DNA of 64,000 bases. Source: Echinococcus granulosus. Its lineage: Eukaryota > Platyhelminthes > Cestoda > Cyclophyllidea > Taeniidae. Location of the stretch: contig NW_020170537.1 in the NCBI RefSeq assembly GCF_000524195.1, positions 1,974 to 65,973 of the forward strand, read 5' to 3'. Below the pieces are notes generated by a model. The model was not told where the DNA came from, did not search any database, and saw only the letters and a list, made by a program, of their open reading frames with translations. Shown piece after piece: positions 23,701 through 35,558 of this stretch. The translations under genes and the position numbers were made by a program. How positions within the stretch are numbered: position 1 is the stretch's first letter; each line of letters starts with the position of its first letter.

Positions 23701-25430
23701 GAGTGAGTAAATGAGCGAGTGAGCCACAGGGCTAAGCGAAGAGTGTGGAAGTAAACTGTTTGACCTGCGCCTTCCACCAGTGGAGAGTGGATATGAAAGG
23801 GACTTTGTAACAAACACTACCCACTCTCCTTTTTTAGTTGGAGTTAGCGGCACGAAAAGTGGCAATCTCAGTCCAATTGACATGATCGTGTGGGTTTCCT
23901 TAAAGTGGGAGGTAAGATCAAATTCATGTGTCCAAGGCTTAGAGTAGCATACTGTTGAAAAAATTAATAGAGTGCCTGCGAGAATCTGTTAAATTTTGAC
24001 CTCTTACTAATGGTAATTATGATGTTGGGAGCGGTGATGGCGATGGTGGTGATTTGAGACAATCTGCGACAGAATGGACTATAAGGAAAGGTATCGCTTG
24101 CACTTTGACAGGTTATATCTCCTAGCAATTTATTCGCAATGGTCATGAATTGTTGCCCTCCTCCCAACCACTCACCCTTTGTGCGAAAGGATGCACGATT
24201 TTGATAGGTGTGGATTGATTTAAGTTTGACTGACAAGTGGATTTAATCGGGGTGGAGGAATCTGACTAGAATGAGGAAGGAAGAGTAGATGGGTGTGTGG
24301 GGGTAGAGGTATGAAGAAGAAATGGAAGTTTGTCTAGGCTACTTTAGATGGATGGTTGGATTCCCCATCAGTAATGGGTAAAGAGAGGAATGTATGAATA
24401 AGTTAATGATTTGGCAATAAATAATAACACATTAACAGAAGTGATGGATAAAAGTGTGCACCGCGGCTATTTAAGCCCTTGCACGATACCTAGCGGATCA
24501 TTTTTATCCATCTGCACTAATGCACGCACCTTCCATAAGAACATCACCTTATCTTTCGTGAAATAAAGGCCCTCATTTCTACTTCGCCAACATAAAAAGG
24601 CTTTGTCAATAAAATGAAGGATGGTTGGTTAGTTGAATGAAAGAATGAGAGAAAGACCCTAGTACCAAAGTACCAAAATTTCTCAAACCGGCATCCTGCT
24701 TGGCACTTTCTTCACATCTCTCTTTCATTGCCCTCCTACCATTTAACTCTACGCCTTCACTTGCATTCAAATGAGCATTCCGATTTGTCACTACTGGAGG
24801 GTTGGAGTAACACCATCCCCCTCTTTGGTGAGGGGGCACCGATTTGCGTAGGTGTAAAAGGAGGAAGAGTAAGCACAGCCTCCCATTCGCCAATCCTCGA
24901 GTCTCTAAGTATTCCAAGGCGTGGGTCATTAATGCTTTTTCCTCATTTATACATCACATCACCTGAAAAACAGCTTTGGCATCTCTTTAGCTTCTCAACT
25001 GCTGTTAATCACGCGAGCAGTAGACGTACCGAACTACAAAAACTGGATGAAAATTAGTCCCCAGTTGTAGAAGTGAGGTGTCGCCTTATTTGCAAATCGT
25101 TCACACGTCTCCAGCCTTTTCTACCTGTAATTCCTTTTCCAACTTACCGACGACGTTTGCAGGGATCAGTGGAGAAGACCACTAAGAAATGACCACCTGC
25201 TTCCAATTGGGATCCATTCAGGGCACGCTCACGTGGATGTGGAGTTGTGTATTGGTATACTTGAGCAAGCATTGACCATGTCAGGCAAGCTAAGACATGT
25301 GCTGATGTGCTGGATAAGTACGAGAGGAAGGTCGGTCACCCCTCATCCATCTAATGGTGCCACGTTTTCAAACTAATAGAAATGACTAACTTAGCTGAAA
25401 CATCTGAGTGACGGTACTCAAGCAAACAGC
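23700..25430. other. No gene recognised
   Basis: Short frames on both strands only. A 3' LTR of the upstream gypsy remnant might be expected here, but I see no matching copy 5' of the element. Confidence 0.35.
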
Positions 25431-25439
25431 CCTATTTCT

Positions 25440-25630
25440 GAGATGAGCACTGGGATGGTTGTACTTGAGCAGCCATGACAAAAAGTTTGAGGGTAGAGGG
25501 ACAGCAGATACCCCAATTTACTGATTGGTGAGGATAACCGGGCTTTACACACCGTGTGTTAGTCACATCAGGTAAAATGATCAGCTCGTGGAAGCTCAAC
25601 GCCACGTTGAAGTCAAGCCGAAGCAACTTG
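25440..25630 (-). repeat. Inverted partner of 33.14-33.33 kb
   Basis: The reverse complement closely matches 33150-33340; translated, both contain LSFHELIILPDVTNTRCVKP and HQSVNWGICCP. The open frame is therefore shared, but I recognise no protein. Two further short blocks of the same repeat occur downstream in a different order (26.17-26.24 and 27.08-27.16 kb). Confidence 0.75.
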
Positions 25631-26169
25631 AAGAAGCAAATTTAAACACAGATGTGCCATCTATGTAAAATTTAGAAGAGGAATTAAATTTGTAGTTGAT
25701 AAGGTCCTTAGGAGGATAATTGCATGTTCCTAAGTCTATTCGTTCCACAAATCAGTGTGAATGCTTTTTAGATGAAGTTATGCAGGTGTCACTCGAACTG
25801 TCGATTGGAGACTCTTGGTCGGGAAATTGTCGATGTTGCCAAGGCAGCACCAAATATCAAGTGAATTAGTAGCGAAATTTTAATTTACCTGCCTCTTTCT
25901 ACCCTTTGCGATCATCCATACATTACTGCTTGTGTTCGTCGGATCCACCAATTTTGGCTTTCTAGTGACTTTCTCCCGAGAAAGACTCGATATTCGTTTG
26001 GTCTTTCCTCCCTGCACCTGTGTTTATCTCTACACCAAAGTGATGGTGGGAAATGCATTTGTGCTTCGAGTACAGTGTGCATCCTCTGTGGATTTGGTGC
26101 TACCGCTGTGTGTTGTTCACTGTCACTGATATCTCCGTGCTTCGCCTGTTCAGGAGCTGCCTGTGTTGC

Positions 26170-27165
26170 ACAAAATCCCCATTCAAATGGAATTTAAGTG
26201 CTCCACAGCCTATCCAATGTAATCCATACATTGGAAATCAAAAAATCAACATAAAGTGATTGCCATTTTAACAAAGAACTATGACCGACCCTATATTCAA
26301 AATCTCCTCCACCCACTAAGCTCTTGTGGTGGCCCAGTGGTTTTATGTGTTAAGCCAGCATCGGGTACAGCCATCTCTCTGTAATTTTTCAACCCTAGTT
26401 GCATTACTTTACATTTCAATGTGGAAATCAGTCTCAAACTCTCTTTCATGCTACGCTAAGTAGAGAAATAACTGCAAATATTTGGTGCATTAATCTGTTG
26501 GCGAGAATTGTGTGTGTGGGATGTCCAACAACTCCAACACCACCATCACTGTAGTATTCGAAGTAATTCATGAAACGAGGTGTCTCTGCACCTGAAATGG
26601 AATCTGGAACAAGAAAATTAATAGCGACTGCTAAAGAAACACAGGAAGCATCCTTAATTTTAATCCTAAGAAAGCAAGTCCGAAATCAGTAGCTGGCAAA
26701 ATTTGCGGCCACTCAAATTCATGTCCCTCAAAACATAGGTGAATGAAAGATTTTGACAACGTGAAATCCACATTCAAAAGACATTTTTGTCCACTTTATC
26801 AATTCTGCCTAGATGCTTAATTCTTCTGTGTTTAAATAATGAAGACATTAGGTGTGTGCTAACTTATTCCACCAATGTAACCCAAAATGAGTGGCCACTC
26901 TTTCCTTGATATTAGCCTCCTTTAAAGGAGTATGTTTCGATTTGGTTTACGTCGAGAATAATTTAGCTGCAAAAATCCTGAAAATATGTGCACATATTGT
27001 GTGTTCTGTTGATAAATTTAATGCTTTGAAATTATCTTAAGAAGGAGGGCACTTCACATCAATTTTGGGTGAATCAGTTGTGGCAATAAGTCTACCCATC
27101 CAGCGTGCCTACTCCTTTCCTTCATCTGAAGTGCGATTGAAGACGAAGAAAAATGGGAATGCACT
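26170..27165. repeat. Displaced blocks of the 33-kb repeat
   Basis: 26180-26235 (TTTAAGTGCTCCACAGCCTA block) matches the reverse complement of about 33030-32975. 27076-27160 (CTGAAGTGCGATTGAAGACG block) matches the reverse complement of about 33140-33050. In the 33-kb copy these blocks are adjacent to the 25.44-kb-type block; here they are spread out and in a different order, so insertions and rearrangement followed duplication. Confidence 0.6.
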
Positions 27166-28314
27166 GAAGGGCTTTCACATCCACATGACTTTACAAAGAC
27201 CCTGACAGACAATAAGTGATCCACACATTAACTGTTCAGCTAACTGACTAGACGAATAAGTAGATGAAGACACGAATAGTTGACCTTATAAAGCAGTTCC
27301 TTCTGTTGTGAACGTCAAATTAGTAGGAGACAGCAGAGTAAGAACTTGCTCCAAGTAATGTGTTGAAGGAGTGAAGTGGCATTAGAATTAAGCCGAATAC
27401 TTGTAAGACGGACGCTTTCATTTGCCTCTTCAGTAGGACCGAAACTAAGTCATGCTGGTGGATTTTATCCTGCTCCACTTCGTCTAGTCGTGAATGTACG
27501 ATCAAAGTAATCACACATCCTCAAACCAGCAGCTTTTTAAATGCATACCTGAGTCAGCTTCACATTTCATATAGACCTGTCCATATGAATAGACACGCGT
27601 TTTCTTTTCGTGCGAGATATTTTGCGTCGCTCTTTCTTGCAATGCAGTCGTATGTCATTTCATGATCTATTTCTTCTGTTTCCATCTTTAAAAGCCCTGT
27701 TTCTATTGACCTCTCATCAATATTGGTGGCCATTGTCAACCAATGGTGAAGCCATCCGGCTATTATGCAGTAACGGCAAAGTGGGTCGCACGCAGAGTTG
27801 CCTTTCTAGCTCATCAAGTTCTTCTCCATATTTTGCCTCCCAAGAGGAATTCCTACTTTCCACAATTCTACTTATGAAGTGGACACAGAACACAAAGTAC
27901 TGATCAAATTGGTTCAATTTCTTGGTGCGGACTGCATTGTCACGTGTACTCTCTTGTCTCCAGCAAAGCAAACTGCACCAGGAGGAAGTACATGACAGAG
28001 GGAGAAAAGGGTTTTCTCAAAAAACCGGATTTTCTTGTGTTACAAACCGGGTTGTCACTGTTAGGCACTTGAGTTTCTGCACGATTTGTCCGGATCCTAT
28101 GGAGGCCACCAAGCAGAGAGTCAACGGACAAGACCCCAGGACAGACGTCTGTCTTTATCGGTGAACGCGGGTAAGTGGACACAAAGGTGTGTCGTGCCGG
28201 TACAGTCCAATCGTTGTTTAGTGGAGGCCGTCAGAGACTGCATTAGATTGCGTCTGAGCCTCCATCCGAATCTGAGTCTGAGACTGGGACCGCGACTGCG
28301 ACTAGGGCACTAAG

Positions 28315-28373
28315 TTAAGTATACCTATATTAGTGGTCCGACCTCGTCTTATAGTAACTGTTAGTATACTTAA
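28315..28373. other. Perfect 10-bp inverted repeat, 39-nt loop
   Basis: TTAAGTATAC at 28315-28324 and its exact reverse complement GTATACTTAA at 28364-28373. The DNA before it (28230-28310) has an unusual run of CTGAGTCTGAGACTGGGAC-type repeats. It could be a hairpin, a binding site or the end of a small element. No coding frame spans it. Confidence 0.5.
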
Positions 28374-28399
28374 TTTACACTCTAGACCAATCCGAAGGG

Positions 28400-29630
28400 A
28401 TTAGGAGCGCAGTCCTCTGACTGTTTGCAAACCATCTGCTGCGTCGGATAATTCAAAAAAATTGTAACACGAACGAGATTCCAGGGTCGTATACATCTGC
28501 ACACCGGTTAGATCGTCTTCTTCAATCCCACCTAGCCCTCATTTTAGGTTTGAGTCCGCTGCTTCAGTATTTCTACCACCTCGTCCACTGCATAAACAAC
28601 CAAGACGATACCTCGAACAAGGCCTCACAATAGCATCGGCATTCAAGTGAATAGCGGCTACTGCGTTACATAAATCAAACGGCATTGTATGACACTTGTG
28701 ACCCCAGGGTCAGGCCATCATCATTCTTCTTTACAGTGTAATACAAAAGATCTTGGGCTCAGTCCCCTTCACGTTCATGCAAGAAATTTGTGATTTTATC
28801 AAAATTAGAAATAAAAATGCAGCATTTTGTAGGCTGGAGGAGATTTTGTTCGTAAAATGAAAGCATGTCACACAAGGTGACGCTCCCCTGGCCACTTCAC
28901 CCACAAGAGTGAAGCAGAACTGCTGTTACACGAGCACCGGCGTTAGAGAGAACGGTAACATGTAAATACCGAAGTATATTGAAATGTTTGCAGCCCTAAC
29001 CTCAAAGAGGCAGTGGATCGAAAACAATGTCTTCGACGCAAGAAATGGTCAAATCGTGGAAACGTCTCTGCTGTTAGCAGTCGACTAAAGCGTTCTTCAG
29101 TATCTTTCTGACGCGATTGCAAAGTAACGTTGAGAGCAACCACGATGAATAAACCTACAGGAAGCGATTGGTGGTAACATAGCACCTAAATAATGACATC
29201 TTCATGAGTGGGGTGTGGATAAGCCTCGAAGTGAACACCGCAATCACAGCTGGAAATCGGTCAGTGATGAAGAACTGCTTCTTTCAATTACTTACTTGAA
29301 TTACTTCATTCGTTTGCATGCCCACGCTCCACAACAAAGTGTAAGCACTTCAAAGTGATGTATTTCGGACGAAATGGGAAAGGCGCTGCGTAGATCCCAG
29401 CAGTTACCTCAGAAAATTAATGGGTCGCTTCGAAATCCGCCAGATCATCAACACCCGACTCCCACCAGAGAAGACAAATCACTCCGAAAGGCTTTCCCTC
29501 ACCACCACAACGGTATTCTCCTCATGATCTACACACCAATTGCAAGTAATTTTTAATAGTCCTCTATGTTTATCCACCGATGGAGTAAATCGCCTTTTCT
29601 TCCCATACATTAAAACGTAAAATAAATTTT
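28400..29630. other. No gene recognised
   Basis: Intergenic sequence 3' of the F-box gene with short frames only. Nothing recognisable. Confidence 0.4.
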
Positions 29631-29631
29631 T

Positions 29632-29637
29632 TTTATT
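29632..29637 (-). terminator. Poly(A) signal of the F-box gene
   Basis: TTTATT on the plus strand, that is AATAAA on the minus strand, about 60 nt after the F-box gene stop codon. Confidence 0.6.
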
Positions 29638-29696
29638 GTAAGGTCCAAGAAAAAACACAGGTGCATGGGTGAAATATTTGGCTGAGATGCTCATAC

Positions 29697-30635
29697 TCAG
29701 CAGTGCAATGTTTTGCCACCTTGTCTCGAGAAGACATCGAGACAGGCCCACCGCATTACCTCCACGAAATCAATGGCAAAGTGATTTTGGTGCTGATTGC
29801 ACCAAATTCGCCAGTTAGCGGAGATTTGGGAAAGGAGAGAGAATTCAAGCCCACCTAAGCTCCAAAACATCTCCTCCATGCAATCGAGGTTGCTCACGAG
29901 ACCCTTGATGTGGAGCAACGACCCAGTCGTGATGAGTGTTTGGCGCGGGGTCATGCCACTCAAGAGGTCATCCATGTCTGCATGCAATTGAATAGTATCC
30001 CCGTAATCAACATCTAGGATTACACAGTCGTAGTCTGTCAGACGCCTTCGTTTGCCCACTTCCGTTCCTGATCCTGTAATGTCCTGCAACTTTTGCAGAC
30101 AGCTTTCGCCTGAGACGTGTGAAAAGCCATTCCAATCATGTTTAAAGTGTGTTGCGTCACTGACCACATCGAAGAGGATGCGAGTTGGGGGGCCGGTATT
30201 TACCACTTGCAAATTGCAATGGTACTGTTTTACATCGTCTCGCAGCCGACTCACGTCAGAAGTTGATGTGAGGAACAAACAACTAACAGGCCTCTGTGTA
30301 TGCTCAGGGAATTCTGTACGAGACAGTCTTTGAAAAATGGCATCTTGCTGATTGCGATACACCGTTGCTAAAGTGGCATTAGTCCAGGCAATCTCGGCGT
30401 CTCCACCGAAAAGCAGCTGACAGAGGTGCCTATCAAGCCATTTCCAATCTTCTATGCTCTCGCATACAACGTGGGAGAATGGCGAGGTATTGAGTACCCA
30501 CTTCCACCTTGGAACTGCTTCACACAAATTCACCAAATCGGTGGCGTTAAGGTGCTTGCAAATTTTCAGACCCAGTTCCATTGGAATCTCTGAAATGCCT
30601 TTTTCAATTCGGCTTCTTCTGCTTCGTTCCTCCAT
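29697..30635 (-). CDS. F-box protein, intronless, 312 aa
   Basis: An uninterrupted 312-codon frame from ATG to TGA. Residues 14-50 form an F-box: ISEIPMELGLKICKHLNATD followed by LVNLCEAVPRWKWVL, with the usual Pro-x-Glu-Leu start, Leu-rich helices and the closing R-W-K-W-VL. F-box proteins bind SKP1 and recruit substrates to SCF ubiquitin ligases in nucleus or cytosol. The rest (51-312) has no LRR, WD40 or kelch repeats. It contains a basic KRRR patch near 195-198, a YDCVILDVD segment (202-210) and a Trp-rich C-terminus with NWRIWC (274-279). I do not recognise this C-terminal domain, so the substrate class is unknown. The basic N-terminus (EERSRRSRIEKG) could be a localisation signal. At least four broken relatives lie between 2.6 and 20.3 kb, so this is the one intact family member seen. 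Lack of introns fits a retrogene or simply a short gene. An AATAAA lies 60 nt past the stop. Confidence 0.75.
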   Translation of the reverse strand: MEERSRRSRIEKGISEIPMELGLKICKHLNATDLVNLCEAVPRWKWVLNTSPFSHVVCESIEDWKWLDRHLCQLLFGGDAEIAWTNATLATVYRNQQDAIFQRLSRTEFPEHTQRPVSCLFLTSTSDVSRLRDDVKQYHCNLQVVNTGPPTRILFDVVSDATHFKHDWNGFSHVSGESCLQKLQDITGSGTEVGKRRRLTDYDCVILDVDYGDTIQLHADMDDLLSGMTPRQTLITTGSLLHIKGLVSNLDCMEEMFWSLGGLEFSLLSQISANWRIWCNQHQNHFAIDFVEVMRWACLDVFSRQGGKTLHC

Positions 30636-30639
30636 CTAA

Positions 30640-31150
30640 AGCGCAAATATAAGTGACAAAGTAGAATAAGTATATTCTGGAGGATTTTATGGTTAAGTTG
30701 AAGTACAAAGCCACTGAGGAAAGTTGGTGAGTTATTAATTAATGGAATGACTGATTAATCAACGAATGAATGGCCTTATCAAAGAGGATATTCACTTATA
30801 CGATCACTATAGTGTCAGACTCACTCCGCATGATGTGCTGAACGAGCGGTGCGGTACCACAATTGAAGAAAGGACTTGCAAGATGAGCGCTCTGATGTGC
30901 AACTTGAATAAGGTTACCACCACACCACCCCGTGAGGTCAAGTCCCGTCAGATTGTGTCATGTTCTACCTTGTCGCATCACGATTGGTCGATTTGAATAA
31001 TCACGTCAGCTCTAGTTGCCCCCAAGTATGTCAGGTCACGTCAAATCATTGATTTTTCAGGTGCTTCCTCTGTGGACATCCTAAGGTTACCTCCTGCAAG
31101 ACGTGATTTGAAGCAGGTGTTAGTGTTGTTGGCATTTCGTCCACAGCGTC
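30640..31150. other. Upstream region of the F-box gene
   Basis: No gene. The sequence 5' of the F-box start (read on the minus strand) would hold its promoter, but I see no convincing TATA box at a fixed spacing. GTCA/GTCAAGTC-type short repeats occur at 30930-31050. Confidence 0.3.
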
Positions 31151-31189
31151 CTTGTTGGGATGCTCTTCCAAATGCCAAATTCCAAGTTA

Positions 31190-31483
31190 GCAGTATTTCA
31201 CAGCTCACCAGGATTTCGCCTCAATTTAATGGCCTCGGCAGCTCCGACAAATGACCAAAACCGATACAGCGAAGAAAGTGGACAACGCGCCCGGGTGGTG
31301 CTTAAAGCGGAGGAAAATGAACTTTTAGCCCACCATATTACAGCACTTTCCGTTGTTGTGGGTTTCGATTGCTACAAAGTGCTGAGGGATTTCGACTATC
31401 CTTCATCTTTCAAACGCCTACTAGCCCTATTGAAAATGGATCATCATGTGGTTTCTTCAGGAAGGACTCCAGCTCTAGGTTGA
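31190..31483 (+). mobile_element. Gypsy-type gag remnant
   Basis: The plus frame reads ARVVLKAEENELLAHHITAL, then SVVVGFDCYKVLRDFDYPSS and FKRLLALLKMDHHV. This fits the capsid C-terminal pattern of helminth gypsy gag proteins: a hydrophobic helix, VG..xYKxLRxL..P, then a LxxLLxxHxxP-type helix. It ends at a stop 15 codons later and no zinc knuckle, protease or RT follows in the next 2 kb. A dead fragment; the assignment is by pattern only. Confidence 0.5.
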
Positions 31484-31499
31484 TGTCAGTGGTGGACGA

Positions 31500-32960
31500 G
31501 TCTAGTTTGAATGGATGAAGACATCCAAGTCGTTTGCTATGCAACACGGCATCATAATTGGAGGGCACGCCTGGCGTAGACAGAAGAATGGCTACTGTAC
31601 CAAAACCAAGTCCACTACTCGCAATCGTCGTGATCTCGTGTTCTAATATAAGGCATAACTATTAACCCAGGCAACATCAGATATGATCCATTTTTGGGAA
31701 ATTTACCTTCAGCTAAAGCTTACAATAGGGCAAATAGACGACTAGGCAGAATTGAAATGGCGGTGGGATGGAATGAAGATGGAACCATTGCTCTGTGAAA
31801 CCAGGTTAACCTCTATTCATGACGAATGTGCCCTACGAAATGTGATTGGTATACAAAACAGCTTCGCTGTGGAACACCGAGGCTCCTTGGGGAGTACAGA
31901 ACAGGTTCACCTTCGTGGTGTAATTAAAAAAGAGTAAGCCAGTCCAAATCAACCAGAATCGACAAGGGACCTCATTGGCGTTCCGATTAAATGCTTCCTC
32001 ATCTTCAAGGAAAATCGAAGCATGACTTCTCAAGAAATATCAACTACGTTGGAATGGCAGACGCAGGAGAGGAGAGCGACCACGTGGAGAGGGCGGAGGA
32101 CAATGCTACCAAGTGCAAGGATCACGAAATTGTGGTCCAGCTTTCTGTTTATTTTACTTCTGCTAACACCCCACTAGCCCCTCTCTCCAGAGACTTAATG
32201 CTTACTTTGAAGCTCAACGTCTGCCAGTGGAGGTAGATTGGAGGAGGTAGGATGAAGTGTCCTCCCATCGGTCATTGACACCAGCTGTGACATTAACATT
32301 ACCCAAACTAAATCCTTTAGGCCCAACCCACTGATAAGATTAGGAGCAAGATCATTTTCTTGACATCCTCTGCATTTCCCATTAAAATTGTGCTCTAGAA
32401 GATGAGAGGGCTTAGTACCCATCCAATCCCTCGGTTCGGTAAGGGCGCGAAATCAAACGACTAGGTGGGATTGGTAAAGTGGATAAAAGTGACTTTCGAG
32501 TGGGAAATTCATTTTGCTGAAATCCATCATCCATCTGTGTTTTGAGAGGTAATGCTGTGCGTGGCCGCAGATTTTGCCGACTACTGATGTCGACCTTGCT
32601 TGTGCAGAGACACCTTCTAGTGGTGGTGATGGCGGACATCGCACACACAAACAATTCTGTCAGATAGCCTGTACGAAATAAAAATTCACATTCCCTTCTC
32701 TCTTCTCTCCGTTGCAATATTTACTTCTCAGCGCAGCTTGGGAGAGAAGGGAACACTGGATTCTACACTGGAAGATGAAATAATGCCATCAGAACTGTAA
32801 ACGTTCAAAGATGGAAGGCTGGTCACGATGATGAAGTGTCGCCTAAACCAATAGTCCACGACAGCTGCCCAGTGGACAAATGAGGTTTTGAATGCGGGAG
32901 TATTTCAAATCCTCGATACGATCTTAAAGTCTCCTTGTGAAATAACAATTACCTGATTTT
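31500..32960. other. No gene recognised
   Basis: Short frames on both strands (up to 101 codons at 32412-32717, minus) with no recognisable domain. Probably retroelement or repeat-derived. Confidence 0.35.
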
Positions 32961-32969
32961 AAAATCAGA

Positions 32970-33340
32970 TTTTAAAAGCATGAATTACATTGGATAGGCT
33001 GCGGAGCATTTAAATTCTATTCAAACAGAGATTTGGTGCAACATAGGCAGCTTCTAAACATGCGTTCCTCTTTCTTCGCCTTCAATCGCACTTCGGGTGA
33101 AGGAAGGGAGTAGAGGCGCGTTGGATGGCTGGACTTATCGCTTCTCCAGGTTGCTTTGGCTTGACTTCAACGCGGCGTTGAGCTTCCACGAGCTGATCAT
33201 TTTACCTGATGTGACTAACACACGGTGTGTAAAGCCCGGTTATCCTCACCAATCAGTAAATTGGGGTATATGCTGTCCCCCCCCCTCAAACTTTGTATCA
33301 TGGGTGCTCAAACAGCCATCGGGAATGCTTATCTCAATAT
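32970..33340 (+). repeat. Repeat, inverted partner of 25.4-27.2 kb
   Basis: 33140-33335 matches the reverse complement of 25440-25635, and 32975-33140 matches blocks at 26.18-26.24 and 27.08-27.16 kb, also inverted. In this copy all blocks are contiguous, so it looks like the less disturbed version. It contains a run of C at about 33278. Confidence 0.75.
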
Positions 33341-33399
33341 ATGCCTTTACTACTTATTTGTGTAAGTAGTACCACTGGATGCAACAAAAGTGATAAACC

Positions 33400-35500
33400 T
33401 TTGTCTCAGAATTTACCTTGTCGATCTGCTCATACCTTGATCCACTTGACGTGGTCAATGCGCGCTCAGGTGTGTTGAAATGGATCATAGTGTTTGAGAG
33501 GGAGGAACACTCCTAAACCCTGAAGGCTCACATGATCAGTTGGGTATGGATGGATTGACTGCTCTGTGAAATGATGTGGTAAAATTCCCCCAAATAGGAC
33601 ACTTGAGAGTGTCTTACGAGCTATTCGAAATCATAATCCGCATAATGACTCCTACCAACAGCATCCCCTCTGGTTCGTTGGCCAAAAAGATGCTAGAAGG
33701 AATTATTGTCCAAGTTTACTACTACAAGCGCGTATAATCACCTCCTCGGTCGAAGATCGGCATGGACTAGAGCACTACAGCCAAGCCTTAGCGCCTCATC
33801 ATTGTGGCCTCTAATTGTTCATAATGCAATACCGAAGCGTTATGGTAGTTGAGCCAGAAATTGCCAATCAGACGTGGCTTAAAAGGCATGAGATTGGAGA
33901 AAGACCGTGTAACTGCGTACCCTTGACTGAAGCCGATATAGCGTGAAAATCTACACTTCGATTGCATTACCCAAGTAGCGAGTTTTGAGGAGATAATGGC
34001 AAACGCAAACAACTTCTGTGCAAACTAGAAGATGCATATGCGTCAAGCGCGGTGCTCGCAAACGCTAGTTGTAGCAATCACGAGGATTGTGAGGAGGAGT
34101 AAGGCAAGCGGATTCGGCGCCTGTAGGGCCTTCAAACACAGGATTCTCGGTGCTTTAAATGGCTAAAGATACTCCATTAGGCCAGGGTTGAGGTTTTCTC
34201 AGGAGGATCTAACCTACACCGATGACGTAAATGCATACAGAACACTTACTTAAATAAATATGAATCTACTGCTTCTACGACAGCAAAAAAAAAACCTTCC
34301 TTTAAGAGGTAAATCCACTTCATAATAATCAGCCATGGGATAAAATTGGGATCAAGCAGCTTTTTTGGGTTTTATTAGTGAAACATATGCTGGAAAGAAA
34401 ACATCCTGGTAGATGAGATACCGCACCATTCGTACACATGCACCCCAATATTTGGGGTGGCATACTCTGTGGCTTAGTACTCTTTCTATCTAGCATCAGA
34501 TATAAAAGAAATGACAAAATGATTACATCTGATTAAACGAGAATTCAATGGTAAAAGTGGCAAAACGTTTATGTCAAAGTTTGGCTTAAAATTTAAATGA
34601 TATTTTACAATGAGAGTTAACGATGACAATGCTACAAATAGTAGGAGGTGCCAAGTGTGCCCTTCTCCTATACCAGTAATCAGCGCACAGGTTGTGCCTC
34701 AATCAGCCCGGACATCATTAATCAGGACGACAGGCAACAATGGCAGTGCCTGTGTGCCCGATTAGCGTGTGATGGTGGAGGAAGCTCCTTCTGAACCAAG
34801 TCAGTTGTCTACAGAACACTTCAAGTACCAAACGTGCAATTCAAGCAAGGCACTTGAACTCTACAGATGTTCCGAAGACGCCCAAACGTACGTACGCGCA
34901 TTATCGGCAGTCCCGATCATGATGGCGCGCTCGAAGCCATGCAGCCTTGGTAGTCACTTTTGTGAATACTGACTTAGAACTCGGAACACCTACCTGAACC
35001 TGGACGTCTAATCTGGGCGCAAGAGACGAGTCTTTCTGTGGAAACTTTGAACAAAATCACCCATTAACACTTGCAAATTCAAAAGGCTACCTAGCAAAAC
35101 GCTTAAGTCCCGGGGTAAGTGCGGAAAAGCTGCAAGAAATCAAGCTGAAAGATGAACTCATTCTCAGCCCCTTAAAATTTGTTCTTTTCAGGTATAAATT
35201 CAAAAGCTTCGGTTCACTTCGCAATGCCCTTGGTGCATGAAGAAACAAGTAATGCATGAATGCAGCATTCTAAATCTGTGTGGATTCACAGACAAAATCC
35301 ACCCGTAAAGTGCGCATGTAAGCCAGTTTTAGGCGACAGCTAAGGTTAGCAATGTACGTAAGAGACCAGTAAAGCCATCTAAGAACTGGACAATAACCAT
35401 GAAGATCGGCTTCTTTGACCGTCGACACTAGTAATTTACTGCTATAATATTTTCGGTAACTTAATCTCAATCTACCAGTAACTGCATAGTGCACCAGCGA
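33400..35500. other. No gene recognised
   Basis: About 2 kb of short frames downstream of the TFAM gene. A stretch at 33640-33760 has a weakly pol-like feel but no diagnostic motif. No RNA gene seen. Confidence 0.35.
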
Positions 35501-35514
35501 AATTGTTAAAACGA

Positions 35515-35520
35515 TTTATT
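35515..35520 (-). terminator. Poly(A) signal of TFAM
   Basis: AATAAA on the minus strand, about 39 nt after the TFAM stop codon. Confidence 0.75.
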
Positions 35521-35558
35521 TTATGTATACATGCATACAAAAATGGGACCTTCACCGG

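Noticed and set aside
30052..30333. Plus-strand ORF opposite the F-box gene
   Set aside because: Antisense shadow of the intact 312-codon frame.
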